From NCBI GenBank assembly GCA_905233375.1, contig CAJOEJ010000003.1:35662-99661 (forward strand): a DNA stretch of 64,000 nt. The letters are read 5' to 3'. A program made the position numbers and the translations under genes. This document shows, piece by piece, positions 32,962 through 42,056 of this stretch. Each line of letters begins with the position of its first letter. Position 1 is the first letter of the stretch. This DNA comes from Paludibacteraceae bacterium (GTDB lineage Bacteria; Bacteroidota; Bacteroidia; Bacteroidales; Paludibacteraceae). Below the pieces are notes generated by a model that was given only the letters and a program-made list of their open reading frames with translations, was not told the DNA's origin and did not search any database.

Positions 32962-35043
32962 TCAACTTTTCTTCAGTACGACTGCGCTTCGTGCGGGCAG
33001 GTACATCTTGAGCCAGCCTTTGCCGTCCTTTGCGTAGAGTTCGTCGTGCTCCGTGAAATGCGCTACGGAGTCATCGCTGAGACCGAATCCGGCAAACTCT
33101 TTGGCATCCGTATTGAGCACGACTTGGTACTTGCCTTCGGGAACGAGCATGCCGTAGTCGGTGAACGATTTCTGACCGTTCCAGTTGAAGATGAACAGCA
33201 GGTCGCCACGCGAATAAGCCACTACCTGGTCGCCTTCGTTATCCCACCACTTCATGACCCACGGCAGGTGCTTGCCAACATTGTATTTCTTCTCTTCTGC
33301 GGTCGGACTCTCTGTCAGCAGGTGCTTCTTGAGCAACTGGATCATCGCTTCGTCGAAGCGGTTCAGGTCTGCGAAGAAATAGTTCGGGTTATCCACCAGA
33401 TCCCATTGGCGGCGGGCGTACTTATGGCTCCAGCCGTTGCCCTCACGCGGGAAATCGATCCACTCGGGATGACCGAACTCGTTACCCATGAAGTTCAGGT
33501 AGCCGCCGTTGATAGTGGAGGCGGTGATCAGGCGGATCATCTTGTGCAGCGCGATGCCGCGATCCGCCATATAGGTCGAGTGTCCATGCTCGAAATGCCA
33601 GTACATGTCTGCATCCACGAGACGGAAGATGATGGTCTTGTCGCCTACGAGTGCCTGGTCATGACTCTCCGCATAACTGATGGTCTTCTCGTCCTCACGG
33701 CGGTTGGTCATTTCAAAGAGGATGTGACCGGCTTTCCAGTCCTCGTCTTTCACTTCCTTGATGTACTTGATCCAAAAATCAGGAATGCCCATCGCAAGAC
33801 GGTAATCAAAGCCCACGCCACCTTCGTTGATTGCACATGCAAGTCCGGGCATTCCCGACATTTCTTCCGCTATGGTGATAGCGTCCGCTTTCACCTCATG
33901 AATAACTTTGTTTGCCAGAGTCAGATACATCAGCGCGTCGCCGTCCTCATTGCCGCTGAAATAACTGGGATAGCCGTTGAAATCCTCGCCTAAACCGTGA
34001 CTGCGGTAGATCATACTGGTTACACCGTCAAAACGGAATCCGTCGAAGTCGTATTCGTCTAACCAGAACTTGCAGTTGCTCAGCAGGAAATGCAGCACTT
34101 CGTTTTTGCCGTAGTTGAAGCACAGGCTGTCCCAAGCCGGATGCTCGCGACGCGGACCGTCATGGAAATACTGGTATCCTGTTCCGTCGAAGTTACCTAA
34201 TCCTTCCAGCTCGTTCTTCACGGCGTGGCTGTGAACGAGGTCCATGATCACTTTCATACCGCGACCGTGCGCATCGTCAATCAGCGCTTTGAGTTCGTTC
34301 GGCGTGCCGAAACGGCTGCTGGCGGCGAAGAAGTTACTTACATGGTATCCGAAACTGCCGTAATACGGGTGTTCCTGAATCGCCATGATCTGCACGCAGT
34401 TGTAGCCCAATTCCGCGATGCGTGGCAGTACGTCACGGCGGAACTCCTCGTAACTGCTCACTTTCTCCTCGGATGAACTCATTCCGATATGGCATTCGTA
34501 AATATACAATCCGTCTTTGCCGACTTTCTTCGCCTTCGCCGAGTTACGGTGTTTCCACTCGTATGCCGGCTCGTCCCATACTTGGGCAGAGAAGATCTTC
34601 GTCTGCTCGTCTTGCACGACGCGGCGTACATAACTCGGAATACGTTCGCCGTATCCGCCGTTCCATTCCACCAGCAGCTTGTATAACTGCTCGTGCTTGA
34701 TGGCGTCTTCCGGCAGCTTGGCTTCCCATACGCCGTTTCCGATGGGTTGCAGACGGTAGTTCTCGTCCTTCTCCCAGTTATTCATATCACCTTTGATATA
34801 AATAGCCGTTGCGTTCGGTGCCCATTCGCGCATGACCCATCCTTCGGCGGTCTTGTGAAGCCCGAAATACAGGTATCCCGTTGCCCACTCGGCGAGCGGT
34901 TTGCCGCCGGTCAGTTCTTTCTCTTTGTTGACTGCATAGTCATAACGTCCCTGCAATGCCCCTTCGTACGGTTGCAAATACGGGTCACGCTCTACTATCT
35001 TCAGGTGTTTCGGCTCTGCCGTTTTTGTTTTTTTACATGCCAT
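32962..35043 (-). CDS. glgB: 1,4-alpha-glucan branching enzyme
   Basis: A 693-residue GH13 enzyme with an N-terminal CBM48 domain (GWVMREWAPNATAIYIKGDMNNW), catalytic motifs DLVHSH, FDGFRFDGVTSMIY (nucleophile Asp), ITIAEEMSG (acid/base Glu) and AESHDQALVGDKT, and a C-terminal all-beta domain. It resembles eukaryote-type branching enzymes in length and motif wording, as is common in Bacteroidota. It introduces alpha-1,6 branches into glycogen and works with the GT3 synthase about 2 kb upstream in the same run of genes. Confidence 0.95.
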   Translation of the reverse strand: MACKKTKTAEPKHLKIVERDPYLQPYEGALQGRYDYAVNKEKELTGGKPLAEWATGYLYFGLHKTAEGWVMREWAPNATAIYIKGDMNNWEKDENYRLQPIGNGVWEAKLPEDAIKHEQLYKLLVEWNGGYGERIPSYVRRVVQDEQTKIFSAQVWDEPAYEWKHRNSAKAKKVGKDGLYIYECHIGMSSSEEKVSSYEEFRRDVLPRIAELGYNCVQIMAIQEHPYYGSFGYHVSNFFAASSRFGTPNELKALIDDAHGRGMKVIMDLVHSHAVKNELEGLGNFDGTGYQYFHDGPRREHPAWDSLCFNYGKNEVLHFLLSNCKFWLDEYDFDGFRFDGVTSMIYRSHGLGEDFNGYPSYFSGNEDGDALMYLTLANKVIHEVKADAITIAEEMSGMPGLACAINEGGVGFDYRLAMGIPDFWIKYIKEVKDEDWKAGHILFEMTNRREDEKTISYAESHDQALVGDKTIIFRLVDADMYWHFEHGHSTYMADRGIALHKMIRLITASTINGGYLNFMGNEFGHPEWIDFPREGNGWSHKYARRQWDLVDNPNYFFADLNRFDEAMIQLLKKHLLTESPTAEEKKYNVGKHLPWVMKWWDNEGDQVVAYSRGDLLFIFNWNGQKSFTDYGMLVPEGKYQVVLNTDAKEFAGFGLSDDSVAHFTEHDELYAKDGKGWLKMYLPARSAVVLKKS

Positions 35044-35068
35044 AGTATTAAGATTTTTTTGCGTTCAG

Positions 35069-35524
35069 TTATTGATTTACTCGTGATTTTACAATCAGCT
35101 TACGATACTCTTTTCCCGGCGCAATACCCGGTTGATGGGCGTCCTCGGGGAAGAAAACAGCGAAATGACCTGCCGGAACCACAAACTTGGCAACGGCTTT
35201 GTCGCCGTAGAACTCGACATCTTTTCCTTCGTCGTACTCCTGCGTTACATCCTGGCAATCGACTTGTGCTTTCCAGCCCATGATCTCGTCATCGCCCAGA
35301 GGAATCTGGATATCCAGATAGTCTTTGTGCGCCTCCATACGGCATTTGGACTCCTCTTTGCCTTTGAAATCGTTGATGTTAACGAACAGGTCGCGACCGT
35401 CCAGGTAAATCTTACATGCCGGTAACTCCTCCAAGTCGTTTTCCTGGTAGAATTTCATGAATTGCTCGAAGCCCGGTACGCATTCAAAGTACCTGTCGGC
35501 ATTCTCTAATTTGTCTAAAATCAT
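35069..35524 (-). CDS. YhcH/YjgK/YiaL family protein
   Basis: A 151-residue cupin-like DUF386 protein: MEAHKDYLDIQIPLGDDEIMGW, then YGDKAVAKFVVPAGHFAVFFPEDAHQPGIA with His residues expected for metal binding, and KLIVKSRVN at the end. The family is linked to sugar (sialic acid, anomer) metabolism; the substrate here is unknown. It is followed by glgB after 25 nt and preceded by the large ACCAATN repeat array. Confidence 0.9.
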   Translation of the reverse strand: MILDKLENADRYFECVPGFEQFMKFYQENDLEELPACKIYLDGRDLFVNINDFKGKEESKCRMEAHKDYLDIQIPLGDDEIMGWKAQVDCQDVTQEYDEGKDVEFYGDKAVAKFVVPAGHFAVFFPEDAHQPGIAPGKEYRKLIVKSRVNQ

Positions 35525-35554
35525 ATATCTTGAGTTTTTAATTAATTATCAATT

Positions 35555-35634
35555 TCCAATGACCAATCACCAATCACCAATGACCAATGACCAATCACCA
35601 ATCTCCAATCTCCAATCTCCAATCTCCAATCACT
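35555..35634. repeat. Degenerate 7-bp tandem array, family A (about 11 units)
   Basis: Units ACCAATC, ACCAATG and TCCAATC follow one another with an exact 7-bp period. The array fills the gap between the YhcH-type gene and the dipeptidase gene and overlaps the dipeptidase stop codon (35630-35632). It is the longest array in the window. Confidence 0.9.
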
Positions 35635-37327
35635 CATGCGTTATCTCCGGCGCTACCATCTTCAGGAAGTGCTCCGGCAACGGCAGTCGGTTCGGACCGG
35701 TCGAGTTACCGTAACGATTACGTTTGAACTGACCGTTCTCCTCTTTGCGCTCCTGACCGTCTAAGAACTTGGTCATCAGGTAGATACCGAGTTTCTGCCA
35801 CTCGGCTACCAGATTCTCCGCCTGCGCGCACGAATAATTAGTAAGGAACGCGCGAGCCTCTTCTTCGCTCATCTGCGCCACTTGCTCGTCGATACCTGCC
35901 GTCTGGGTATTGAACTTGTCATCCCATGCCTGTTGCATCTCGCGGATGTGCGGATACATACGGCTGTATTTGGTGTAAGCCCAGTTGGCTACGATATTGA
36001 ATGTCCACCAGGCGCTTGTCGGCGAATAGGTGTAGCTGTCTCCGTTGCCTTCCGCAAAGCACTCCGGAATATGGTTGATGCAGCAGTACATAGGTGCATA
36101 GCAACTGCAGGATGCATCATCCACGCCGAACCAGAAGATGCCCTTTTTCTCTTTTCTCATCTGTCCCACGAACGACCATGCCGTCTGTTGGGTAGCTGTC
36201 GGACGCTCGTACCAGTACTGCAGGGTGTCGGTTCCGTTCACGGCGCACTTGAAACCCAAGCCGCCGTAACGCAGTTTGCTGTTCCACGGACCCGCGTCAG
36301 TGCCTTGCGTGATATCCAATGCCGTACCTTTGTACTCGTCGCGCATGCACTCTTTCATGTCCTGCGCACTCACTTTGCGGTTCGGAATGATCCATAACGG
36401 CATATGCTCGCCTTCGTTCTGTCCCTTTGTCTCGCGGAACGTCTTGCCCGTTGCGTAGTCAAAATAGCGGTCCATGTCATTGCTGAAATGGCGGAAGAAT
36501 GACCATACGCGTGCCTCGCATACATATAATCCGCTGAAATCGAACGGGTTGTATGCCGCCTGGAATGAGAACTCTTCGTCCTTGCCGCTGAAGAATCCTT
36601 TCTCGCGAGCAAAGGCAATCACGTCCTTGTCCCACATCCAGTCACCGTTACATACGCAGTTCAACTCTTTCTCCAGACGTTTCTGCTCTTTGGTCAGTTT
36701 GGCTTTTCCTCGCGGCAGGTTCGTGATACGTGACTGGTTGGCGTGACCGGCGATGGCGTTGTCCGGAATGCGTACCGCTACCCAGTTGGCACCTTTGCGA
36801 CCGGGACCTTTGCCGATCAGATCCATCATCCATACTTCGTTCGGATCGCCGATGGAGAACGTCTCGCCTTCGCTTGCGTAGCCGTATTCGTTCACCAGCT
36901 TGATCATCCATTCGATTGCTTCGCGTGCCGTCTTCGAGCGCTCCAAAGCGATATAGATGAGACTGCCATAGTCGATACCGACTGTGTCCCATAACGCCTC
37001 ACGACCGCCCCATGTGGTCTCGCCGATGGTCACCTGGTTCTCGTTCATGTTACCCACCACCGTGTACGTGTGGCTGATCTCCGGAATGAATCCCTGCGGA
37101 CGACCCGTGTCCCAGTCTTTGACCTCACGCATTGCACCCGGCTCATGGTCCGCTGCAGGAACAAAATGCAGGAATCCGTACATGCCGTACGAGTCGGCGG
37201 CATATGAAATCATTGTACTGCCGTCCGTGGACGCGTCTTTGCCCACAAGGAAGTTCGTGCAGGCGAAGAGGGTGGTGAAGGGAACGCTGACAAGGGTCAG
37301 CAACGCTATGAGCACATTTTTTCTCAT
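35630..37327 (-). CDS. C69-family dipeptidase (PepD-like)
   Basis: A 565-residue exported peptidase. After the signal peptide the mature protein begins CTNFLVGKDASTDGSTMISY, where the Cys is the Ntn nucleophile exposed by processing, typical of family C69. Other conserved parts are GETTWGGREAL, SEGETFSIGDPNEVWMMD and AIAGHANQSRI. It cleaves dipeptides. The start ATG overlaps the GT3 synthase stop (ATGA), and the gene ends inside the heptad array. Confidence 0.93.
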   Translation of the reverse strand: MRKNVLIALLTLVSVPFTTLFACTNFLVGKDASTDGSTMISYAADSYGMYGFLHFVPAADHEPGAMREVKDWDTGRPQGFIPEISHTYTVVGNMNENQVTIGETTWGGREALWDTVGIDYGSLIYIALERSKTAREAIEWMIKLVNEYGYASEGETFSIGDPNEVWMMDLIGKGPGRKGANWVAVRIPDNAIAGHANQSRITNLPRGKAKLTKEQKRLEKELNCVCNGDWMWDKDVIAFAREKGFFSGKDEEFSFQAAYNPFDFSGLYVCEARVWSFFRHFSNDMDRYFDYATGKTFRETKGQNEGEHMPLWIIPNRKVSAQDMKECMRDEYKGTALDITQGTDAGPWNSKLRYGGLGFKCAVNGTDTLQYWYERPTATQQTAWSFVGQMRKEKKGIFWFGVDDASCSCYAPMYCCINHIPECFAEGNGDSYTYSPTSAWWTFNIVANWAYTKYSRMYPHIREMQQAWDDKFNTQTAGIDEQVAQMSEEEARAFLTNYSCAQAENLVAEWQKLGIYLMTKFLDGQERKEENGQFKRNRYGNSTGPNRLPLPEHFLKMVAPEITHE

Positions 37328-38889
37328 AATAATCTGGGGTTTTGAAGTTCTGTAAGTCTGTTGTCTCTGTTTTTCAAAGCGATAGCATACGCTTTGCGGT
37401 AATATTTGAAGAAATGCTTCCAGTCGGCTTTCTTCGCTATGTTGGCTGCTTCCTGGCGCGCACGCGCTTTGTCCTCTTTCGACAAACGGTCAAACCGCAG
37501 CAGGTCATCGGCGATATGTTCTGCCACCTCGTCGAAGTTCGAATCGTTGCGCTCCACGACGATAACGCCGTATTGGTCTTTCTGCTGGGCTGCCCATACA
37601 CCGAAACCGGCTAACGAGGTCGTGATGGTCGGCACATGGAATGCACATGACTCCAGCGGCGTGTAGCCCCACGGCTCGTAGTAACTCGGGAAAACGCTCA
37701 CGTCCATTCCGATGAGCAGGTCGTAATAGGTCTTGCCGAATAACGGATCGTGACCGTCCAGATAATACGGCACGAACACCGCACTCACTCTGCCTTTGCG
37801 CGACGGAGCGCGGTCCAGATACGGGATCATCACAAACGCCACCACCTCGCGCTCCAACTGACCGCTGTGGTAAATCTTCTGCGCCAACTTGTCCAAAGCG
37901 AGGGCAAACACGTCGATGCCTTTGTTCTTCCATTCCTGACGCCCGGAGATGCAGACAAACAGCGCATTCTCCGGCACGACGCCGCCCAACTGCTGACCTG
38001 CCACCTTCCGCAACGCTTCCCGTGCTTCTTTGCGGCGCACGTCAAAACTATTGCCTTTGGGCACATAGGTCGGCTCGAAGCCGTTCGGCGTCACGACATC
38101 GACCGGCTTGTCTAACAGTTGCTTGCATTCGCGTGCCGTGATGTCACTCACCGTCGTGAAACAGTCCGCCCAATGCGCCGCCTGCTTCTCCACCGAGTGC
38201 TTGCTCACCATGTTCAACTCCTGCGCCATCTGGTCGCCGTTGTAGCCTTCGAAATAGTCGTACAGCGGCTTGCCGTTTCCGGCTATCGAACGACCGATAC
38301 CTGTTGCGTGCGTCGTGAACAGAGTCGCTATCTCCGGACAATGGTCCTGCAAATAGAATATAGTGAACGCAGTCTGCCATTCGTTCGCATGCATGCAGAA
38401 CTGCGGTCTTTTGCCTTTCAACTTTCTACTTTCAACTAAGTGCTTATACAGGCTCTCCATGACCATTCCTGCCGCATAGCCGAACAGGCACGACTCGTCA
38501 TAGTCGCCGTAGGCGGCATGGCTCTGAACCTTGAACTTGTTCCACGCCCAGGCGTAGATTGCATCTTTCTGTGCCCATAACGCATCGAACTTCAGCAAGA
38601 TAGCAATTGGCTCGCCCGGTATCATCCACCGTCCGATACGGACAGGGATCGCCAATGACCCATTACCAATCACCAATGACCAATCTTTAAGGAGCGATTT
38701 ATCCTCCTTAAAGTAGATATCACTATGCGCACCGAAATCGGGACCGAAGAAGAACACTTTGTCCGGGTGCTCTGCCTGCATCGAGGCTGCGCGGGTACTC
38801 AGTACGGCGTAGATACCGCCTACGCGGTTACAAACCTCCCACGAGGTCTCAAAAATATAATCAGGTTCGTATGTTGTATTATTTTTCAT
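37324..38889 (-). CDS. Glycogen synthase, GT3-like
   Basis: A 521-residue glycosyltransferase. The start YIFETSWEVCNRVGGIYAVLST matches the eukaryote-type GT3 synthase N-terminus, followed by FCMHANEWQTAFTIFYLQ, TTHATGIGRSIAG, FTTVSDITARECKQL, VVTPNGFEP and FPSYYEPWGYTPLESCAF (the acidic motif of the acceptor site). It would extend glycogen using a nucleotide-glucose donor. Two repeat arrays are in frame: 38651-38685 (family A, encoding DWSLVIGNGSLAI) and 38416-38436 (TTTCAAC type). The start was set to the ATG MKNNTTYEPDY; an upstream TTG is unlikely. Confidence 0.9.
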   Translation of the reverse strand: MKNNTTYEPDYIFETSWEVCNRVGGIYAVLSTRAASMQAEHPDKVFFFGPDFGAHSDIYFKEDKSLLKDWSLVIGNGSLAIPVRIGRWMIPGEPIAILLKFDALWAQKDAIYAWAWNKFKVQSHAAYGDYDESCLFGYAAGMVMESLYKHLVESRKLKGKRPQFCMHANEWQTAFTIFYLQDHCPEIATLFTTHATGIGRSIAGNGKPLYDYFEGYNGDQMAQELNMVSKHSVEKQAAHWADCFTTVSDITARECKQLLDKPVDVVTPNGFEPTYVPKGNSFDVRRKEAREALRKVAGQQLGGVVPENALFVCISGRQEWKNKGIDVFALALDKLAQKIYHSGQLEREVVAFVMIPYLDRAPSRKGRVSAVFVPYYLDGHDPLFGKTYYDLLIGMDVSVFPSYYEPWGYTPLESCAFHVPTITTSLAGFGVWAAQQKDQYGVIVVERNDSNFDEVAEHIADDLLRFDRLSKEDKARARQEAANIAKKADWKHFFKYYRKAYAIALKNRDNRLTELQNPRLL

Positions 38890-38899
38890 ATTCAAATAC

Positions 38900-38935
38900 C
38901 AATTACTATTTCTCCTCCCTTGAGGGGAGGTCGGT
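38900..38935 (-). terminator. Hairpin downstream of the PKD lipoprotein gene
   Basis: CTCCC-TTGA-GGGGAG forms a stem between the PKD lipoprotein stop (38947) and the GT3 start. A similar CTCCCT-GAAGGG element is embedded in cysS, so this may be a dispersed repeat as well as a terminator. Confidence 0.5.
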
Positions 38936-38946
38936 AGGGGTTACTA

Positions 38947-39984
38947 TCATCTCAATTCGTAGTCCGCCGCCAGTTTCTCCGCATCCGGCATATCGTTCAG
39001 CCGGGTCGGCGTGGTCACGAACTTGTTGTTGTCCGAACCGATAAACGGCATGTACCAAACGCCTTCCGCGTTTGCCCAGTAGATGCGGTTGTCTTCCGTA
39101 TCCAGGGTCATCGCCGAGCACGGACGGGCGTCTATCTGCACTTGGTTCGAACCGTCGATATTGGCGATCCACAGACCGTCGTCCGTGCGGTAATAGAACT
39201 TGCGGTTCGCAATATGAAAACCTTCCAATTCGGGGAACAGCGTTTTCATGTCGCTCAGATAAAACGCAGAGTCGTTGTATATCTGGAACGTGTCCTGCTC
39301 CATATCCAGAAACCCGGATGCCGTTATGTCCGCAAACGCTTCTTCGGCGTAAGTTCCGAAAATGCGCTGGCGGTAGTCCTTGTCCGCTGTACGGATCAGA
39401 ATAGAGTGCGCCGGGCGGTCCAGAACAGTTATTATCTGGCGGGCTGTCGTCGTCACGCCGTTCATCGTCACCGTCAACGTGATGCCTAACGCCTCCTCCG
39501 GACTCAGAAAACGGATGGACAGAGAAGAACCGTTCCAGCCCGCTTCCGGGTTCGTCAGCTGCGTGAACGCGTTAAACGTCTCCAGTGCCCACTGGTATTC
39601 AACCGGGTAGTTGTACGGATTATAAACCAGCGCCGTGAATGTATAGTCCTGGAATATATAGAACACGCTGTCCGCACAACTGAACGACGGGATCGTGTCG
39701 TAGATAGTGACGTCTTTGCTCGTCACAAGCGATTTCTTGTTATCCACTTTCAACTGCACACGGTACGTACCGGGCTTGCGGTAGATGTGGCTGGGCGACT
39801 TGATGGTAGATGTACTGCCGTCACCGAAAGACCACTCCCAGTTCTCGCCCGAGGACGATAAATTCGAGAATGAGACAGATTGACCTGCGCGGGGTTCGCT
39901 CGGGTTGTAACTGAAATCAACAGTCACTTGTTTGCAACCGGTCACCACGCAGAATAGCGTCAATAAGAGTAATATTTTTTTCAT
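38947..39984 (-). CDS. PKD-domain lipoprotein
   Basis: A 345-residue lipoprotein (lipobox CVVTGC). Residues ~20-95 are a PKD domain (VDFSYNPSEPRAGQSVSFSN, WEWSFGDGST, HIYRKPGTYRVQLKV). The remainder has beta-propeller-like short repeats (FHIANRKFYYRTDDGLWIA, NRIYWANAEGVWYMPF). It is a surface or periplasmic binding protein of unknown ligand. The start at MKKILLLL lies inside the 3' end of miaA, giving an overlap of about 68 nt; a second ATG 6 nt upstream is also possible. Confidence 0.82.
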   Translation of the reverse strand: MKKILLLLTLFCVVTGCKQVTVDFSYNPSEPRAGQSVSFSNLSSSGENWEWSFGDGSTSTIKSPSHIYRKPGTYRVQLKVDNKKSLVTSKDVTIYDTIPSFSCADSVFYIFQDYTFTALVYNPYNYPVEYQWALETFNAFTQLTNPEAGWNGSSLSIRFLSPEEALGITLTVTMNGVTTTARQIITVLDRPAHSILIRTADKDYRQRIFGTYAEEAFADITASGFLDMEQDTFQIYNDSAFYLSDMKTLFPELEGFHIANRKFYYRTDDGLWIANIDGSNQVQIDARPCSAMTLDTEDNRIYWANAEGVWYMPFIGSDNNKFVTTPTRLNDMPDAEKLAADYELR

Positions 39985-40906
39985 TGTCATTGTTGGCATC
40001 CAGCCAATATATGTCTTTGTCACGCCTGAACCAGGTCAGCTGTCGCTTGGCGTAATGGCGTGTGTTTTGTTGTATCAATTCGATGGCACGATCCAGATCG
40101 TACTCGCCGTCAAAATATCCGAACAGTTCTTTGAACCCGACTGTTTGCAGGCTGTTGAGGTGACGCTTCGGATAGACCGCTCGCGCTTCGTCCACCAATC
40201 CGTCGCGTATCATCTGTTCCACGCGCCGGTTGATGCGCTCGTACAGCTCCTCGCGTTCCCTGTTCAATGCCACTTTGACGATCCTGAACGGTCGCGTCTG
40301 TCGGCTTGTGGCGGAGGGCTCGCCGGCATTCCCGGACTTGCGGCTGAGCAGGGAAGAGTAGGGTACTCCTGTCGTCCGGCATAACTCCACGCAATGAATC
40401 AGCCGTGCCGGATTGCAACGGTCCACTTTCTCCCAATAATCCGGATCCAGACGTTCCACTTCCGATTGCAGCCATGCCAGACCTTGTGTATGATAGGCTT
40501 CGTTGACAGCCTTTCGGATCTCCGGCGGGACGTTCGGAAGGTCGTCCAGACCGTTGCAGACAGCGTCCGCGTACAGCATCGAACCGCCGGTCATCACGAC
40601 CACCTCGTGTGTCTCAAACAGTCTTTCCAATAACGCTAACGCGTCCCGTTCGAACTGTCCAGCGCTGTAGTTCTCCTCCAGATCTTTCGTTCCGACCAGA
40701 TAGTGCTTCACCCGTGCTTGTTCCTCCGCCGTCGGAGCCGCAGTGCCTATCGGTATGTCCCGATATACCTGCCGGCTGTCGCAGTTGATGATCGGACATC
40801 CGTATCGTTCCGCCACCCGCAACGACAGTTCCGTCTTCCCGACCCCCGTCGGACCAAGTATTAAAAGTAAAACTTTATTGCTTATTTGTAATTGGTTATT
40901 GGTCAT
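39917..40906 (-). CDS. miaA: tRNA dimethylallyltransferase
   Basis: A 329-residue enzyme that prenylates A37 of tRNAs reading UNN codons. Visible are the P-loop LGPTGVGKTELSLRVAE, INCDSRQVYRDIPIGTA and the tail KRQLTWFRRDKDIYWLD. The first nine residues (MTNNQLQIS) come from the ATTGGTN repeat at 40891-40907. The C-terminal ~25 residues after WLDANN extend past the usual family end and overlap the PKD lipoprotein signal peptide in another frame. The start also overlaps the four-helix-bundle gene's stop by 11 nt. Confidence 0.93.
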   Translation of the reverse strand: MTNNQLQISNKVLLLILGPTGVGKTELSLRVAERYGCPIINCDSRQVYRDIPIGTAAPTAEEQARVKHYLVGTKDLEENYSAGQFERDALALLERLFETHEVVVMTGGSMLYADAVCNGLDDLPNVPPEIRKAVNEAYHTQGLAWLQSEVERLDPDYWEKVDRCNPARLIHCVELCRTTGVPYSSLLSRKSGNAGEPSATSRQTRPFRIVKVALNREREELYERINRRVEQMIRDGLVDEARAVYPKRHLNSLQTVGFKELFGYFDGEYDLDRAIELIQQNTRHYAKRQLTWFRRDKDIYWLDANNDNEKNITLIDAILRGDRLQTSDC

Positions 40907-41267
40907 TATTCTCCGGCGTAGATTGTTTGGTGGTCTTTATGCTCGCTGTAATAATCTTGTATAACTCATTAACATCGGTCATTAACTCCTTATAAGTATC
41001 AGATGATATTAATTCTGAGCCGTGTAGTACTTTGAGCCAGTAAACGGTTTCATTGGCTTCTTTTTGAGCGATACTTAGTTTGTGTACAAAGTCAGCTTTG
41101 CTTTCTGCGTCGCATGCTTCGCTATAGTTGGCTCCGATACTTGTTCCGCTTCTTTGTATTTGGTCTGAATTATTGTATTCGTGCTGTACTTCTCGCAGGT
41201 ATTTTCTAAGTTTGTTTATCTTTACCGCGAAAGTTATGCACTTATCTGTAAACTCGTCTCTATTCAT
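40896..41267 (-). CDS. Four-helix-bundle protein (S23 / 23S rRNA intervening-sequence type)
   Basis: A 123-residue protein of the S23/IVP family: LREVQHEYNNSDQIQRSGTS, then IGANYSEACDAESKADFVHK and EANETVYWLKVL. Members form pentameric helical bundles and are found both within rRNA intervening sequences and as stand-alone genes; no function is proven. It is sandwiched between family A heptads: its upstream side is the nine-unit array at 41268-41330 and its last codons and stop are in the array at 40891-40907. The AT content is higher than that of miaA. It is likely an inserted cassette. Confidence 0.88.
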   Translation of the reverse strand: MNRDEFTDKCITFAVKINKLRKYLREVQHEYNNSDQIQRSGTSIGANYSEACDAESKADFVHKLSIAQKEANETVYWLKVLHGSELISSDTYKELMTDVNELYKIITASIKTTKQSTPENNDQ

Positions 41268-41330
41268 ACCAATCACCAATTACCAATCACCAATCACCAA
41301 TTACCAATCACCAATTACCAATCACCAATT
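41268..41330. repeat. Degenerate 7-bp tandem array, family A (nine units)
   Basis: Nine consecutive ACCAATC/ACCAATT units, 63 bp with no phase break, directly abutting the start codon of the four-helix-bundle gene. The next gene on the right (41343) ends 13 bp away. Confidence 0.93.
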
Positions 41331-41342
41331 GTTTTGACCCCG

Positions 41343-41888
41343 TCAAAACATCGTTCCGTCGTCCCAACTCAGATCCTGGAACCCTTCCATGTCGATGTCG
41401 CCCATGTCCATCTCCTCGCGGAACTCGTCGTCAATATCCAGGTCGCCGTTGCCTATCGTCGCAAAATCGCTTCCGAAATCACCTTTGATCTGCTTGGGAG
41501 CCTTTCCGCGGCTCTCCACGCACTCTACGCCTTGCATCGTCCCGGCTTTGATCTCCTTCAGACTCCCGAAGAAATAACGCTCGAACATTGGGTCAAAGAT
41601 ATAAATCAGACGCTGACCCTGCTCCTCGATGATATCGCTCAGGTGCGTGTCCTTCATCACCATGTTGTCGTAGTCGAAGTTCGAATCCATCTCCACTAAT
41701 GTCACCTCCTGACCCTTCTCCCAATCCTCGTTGCAAAGGAAGAAAGACGTCATCTGGTCGTCCGGATAATTGACACTCTTTAGAATCGCTTCGTGCAACT
41801 CATAGAAGGTCGCGTCTGAATCCGCTTCAAACACGCGACGGAAGTTTGGATCGCCTTCCTCACATGAAAAATTAAATCTGTAAATCAT
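41343..41888 (-). CDS. Plasmid pRiA4b ORF-3-like family protein
   Basis: A 181-residue protein with the pRiA4b ORF-3 fold (IYRFNFSCEEGDPNFRRVFE, TFYELHEAIL, FFLCNEDWEKGQEVTL) and a strongly acidic, Met/Asp-rich tail (DLDIDDEFREEMDMGDIDME). The family is often labelled as an IS1096 passenger protein, but no transposase is nearby. Its function is unknown. A promoter (TTTGCATATGTG and TAACTTTG on this strand) lies at about 41925-41965. Confidence 0.85.
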   Translation of the reverse strand: MIYRFNFSCEEGDPNFRRVFEADSDATFYELHEAILKSVNYPDDQMTSFFLCNEDWEKGQEVTLVEMDSNFDYDNMVMKDTHLSDIIEEQGQRLIYIFDPMFERYFFGSLKEIKAGTMQGVECVESRGKAPKQIKGDFGSDFATIGNGDLDIDDEFREEMDMGDIDMEGFQDLSWDDGTMF

Positions 41889-42056
41889 TGTATTTTAGTC
41901 TTTATTGTTTTTACTTTAAATTGAGCGCACAAAGTTACAACTTTTTTGGCACATATGCAAATTTTTTTGACTTTTTTTACAATATATGTACGCGTACGCG
42001 TGTTTTAATAAGTGTGGACTATGAATTGGCACATTTTTTGTTGTACTGTTTTTCGA

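Noticed and set aside
35555..35634. CRISPR array
   Set aside because: The units are 7 bp in direct tandem with no spacers and no cas genes are in the window.
41343..41888. Mobile element suggested by the 'IS1096 passenger' family name
   Set aside because: No transposase, terminal inverted repeats or target duplication are nearby; the family is common as a stand-alone chromosomal gene.
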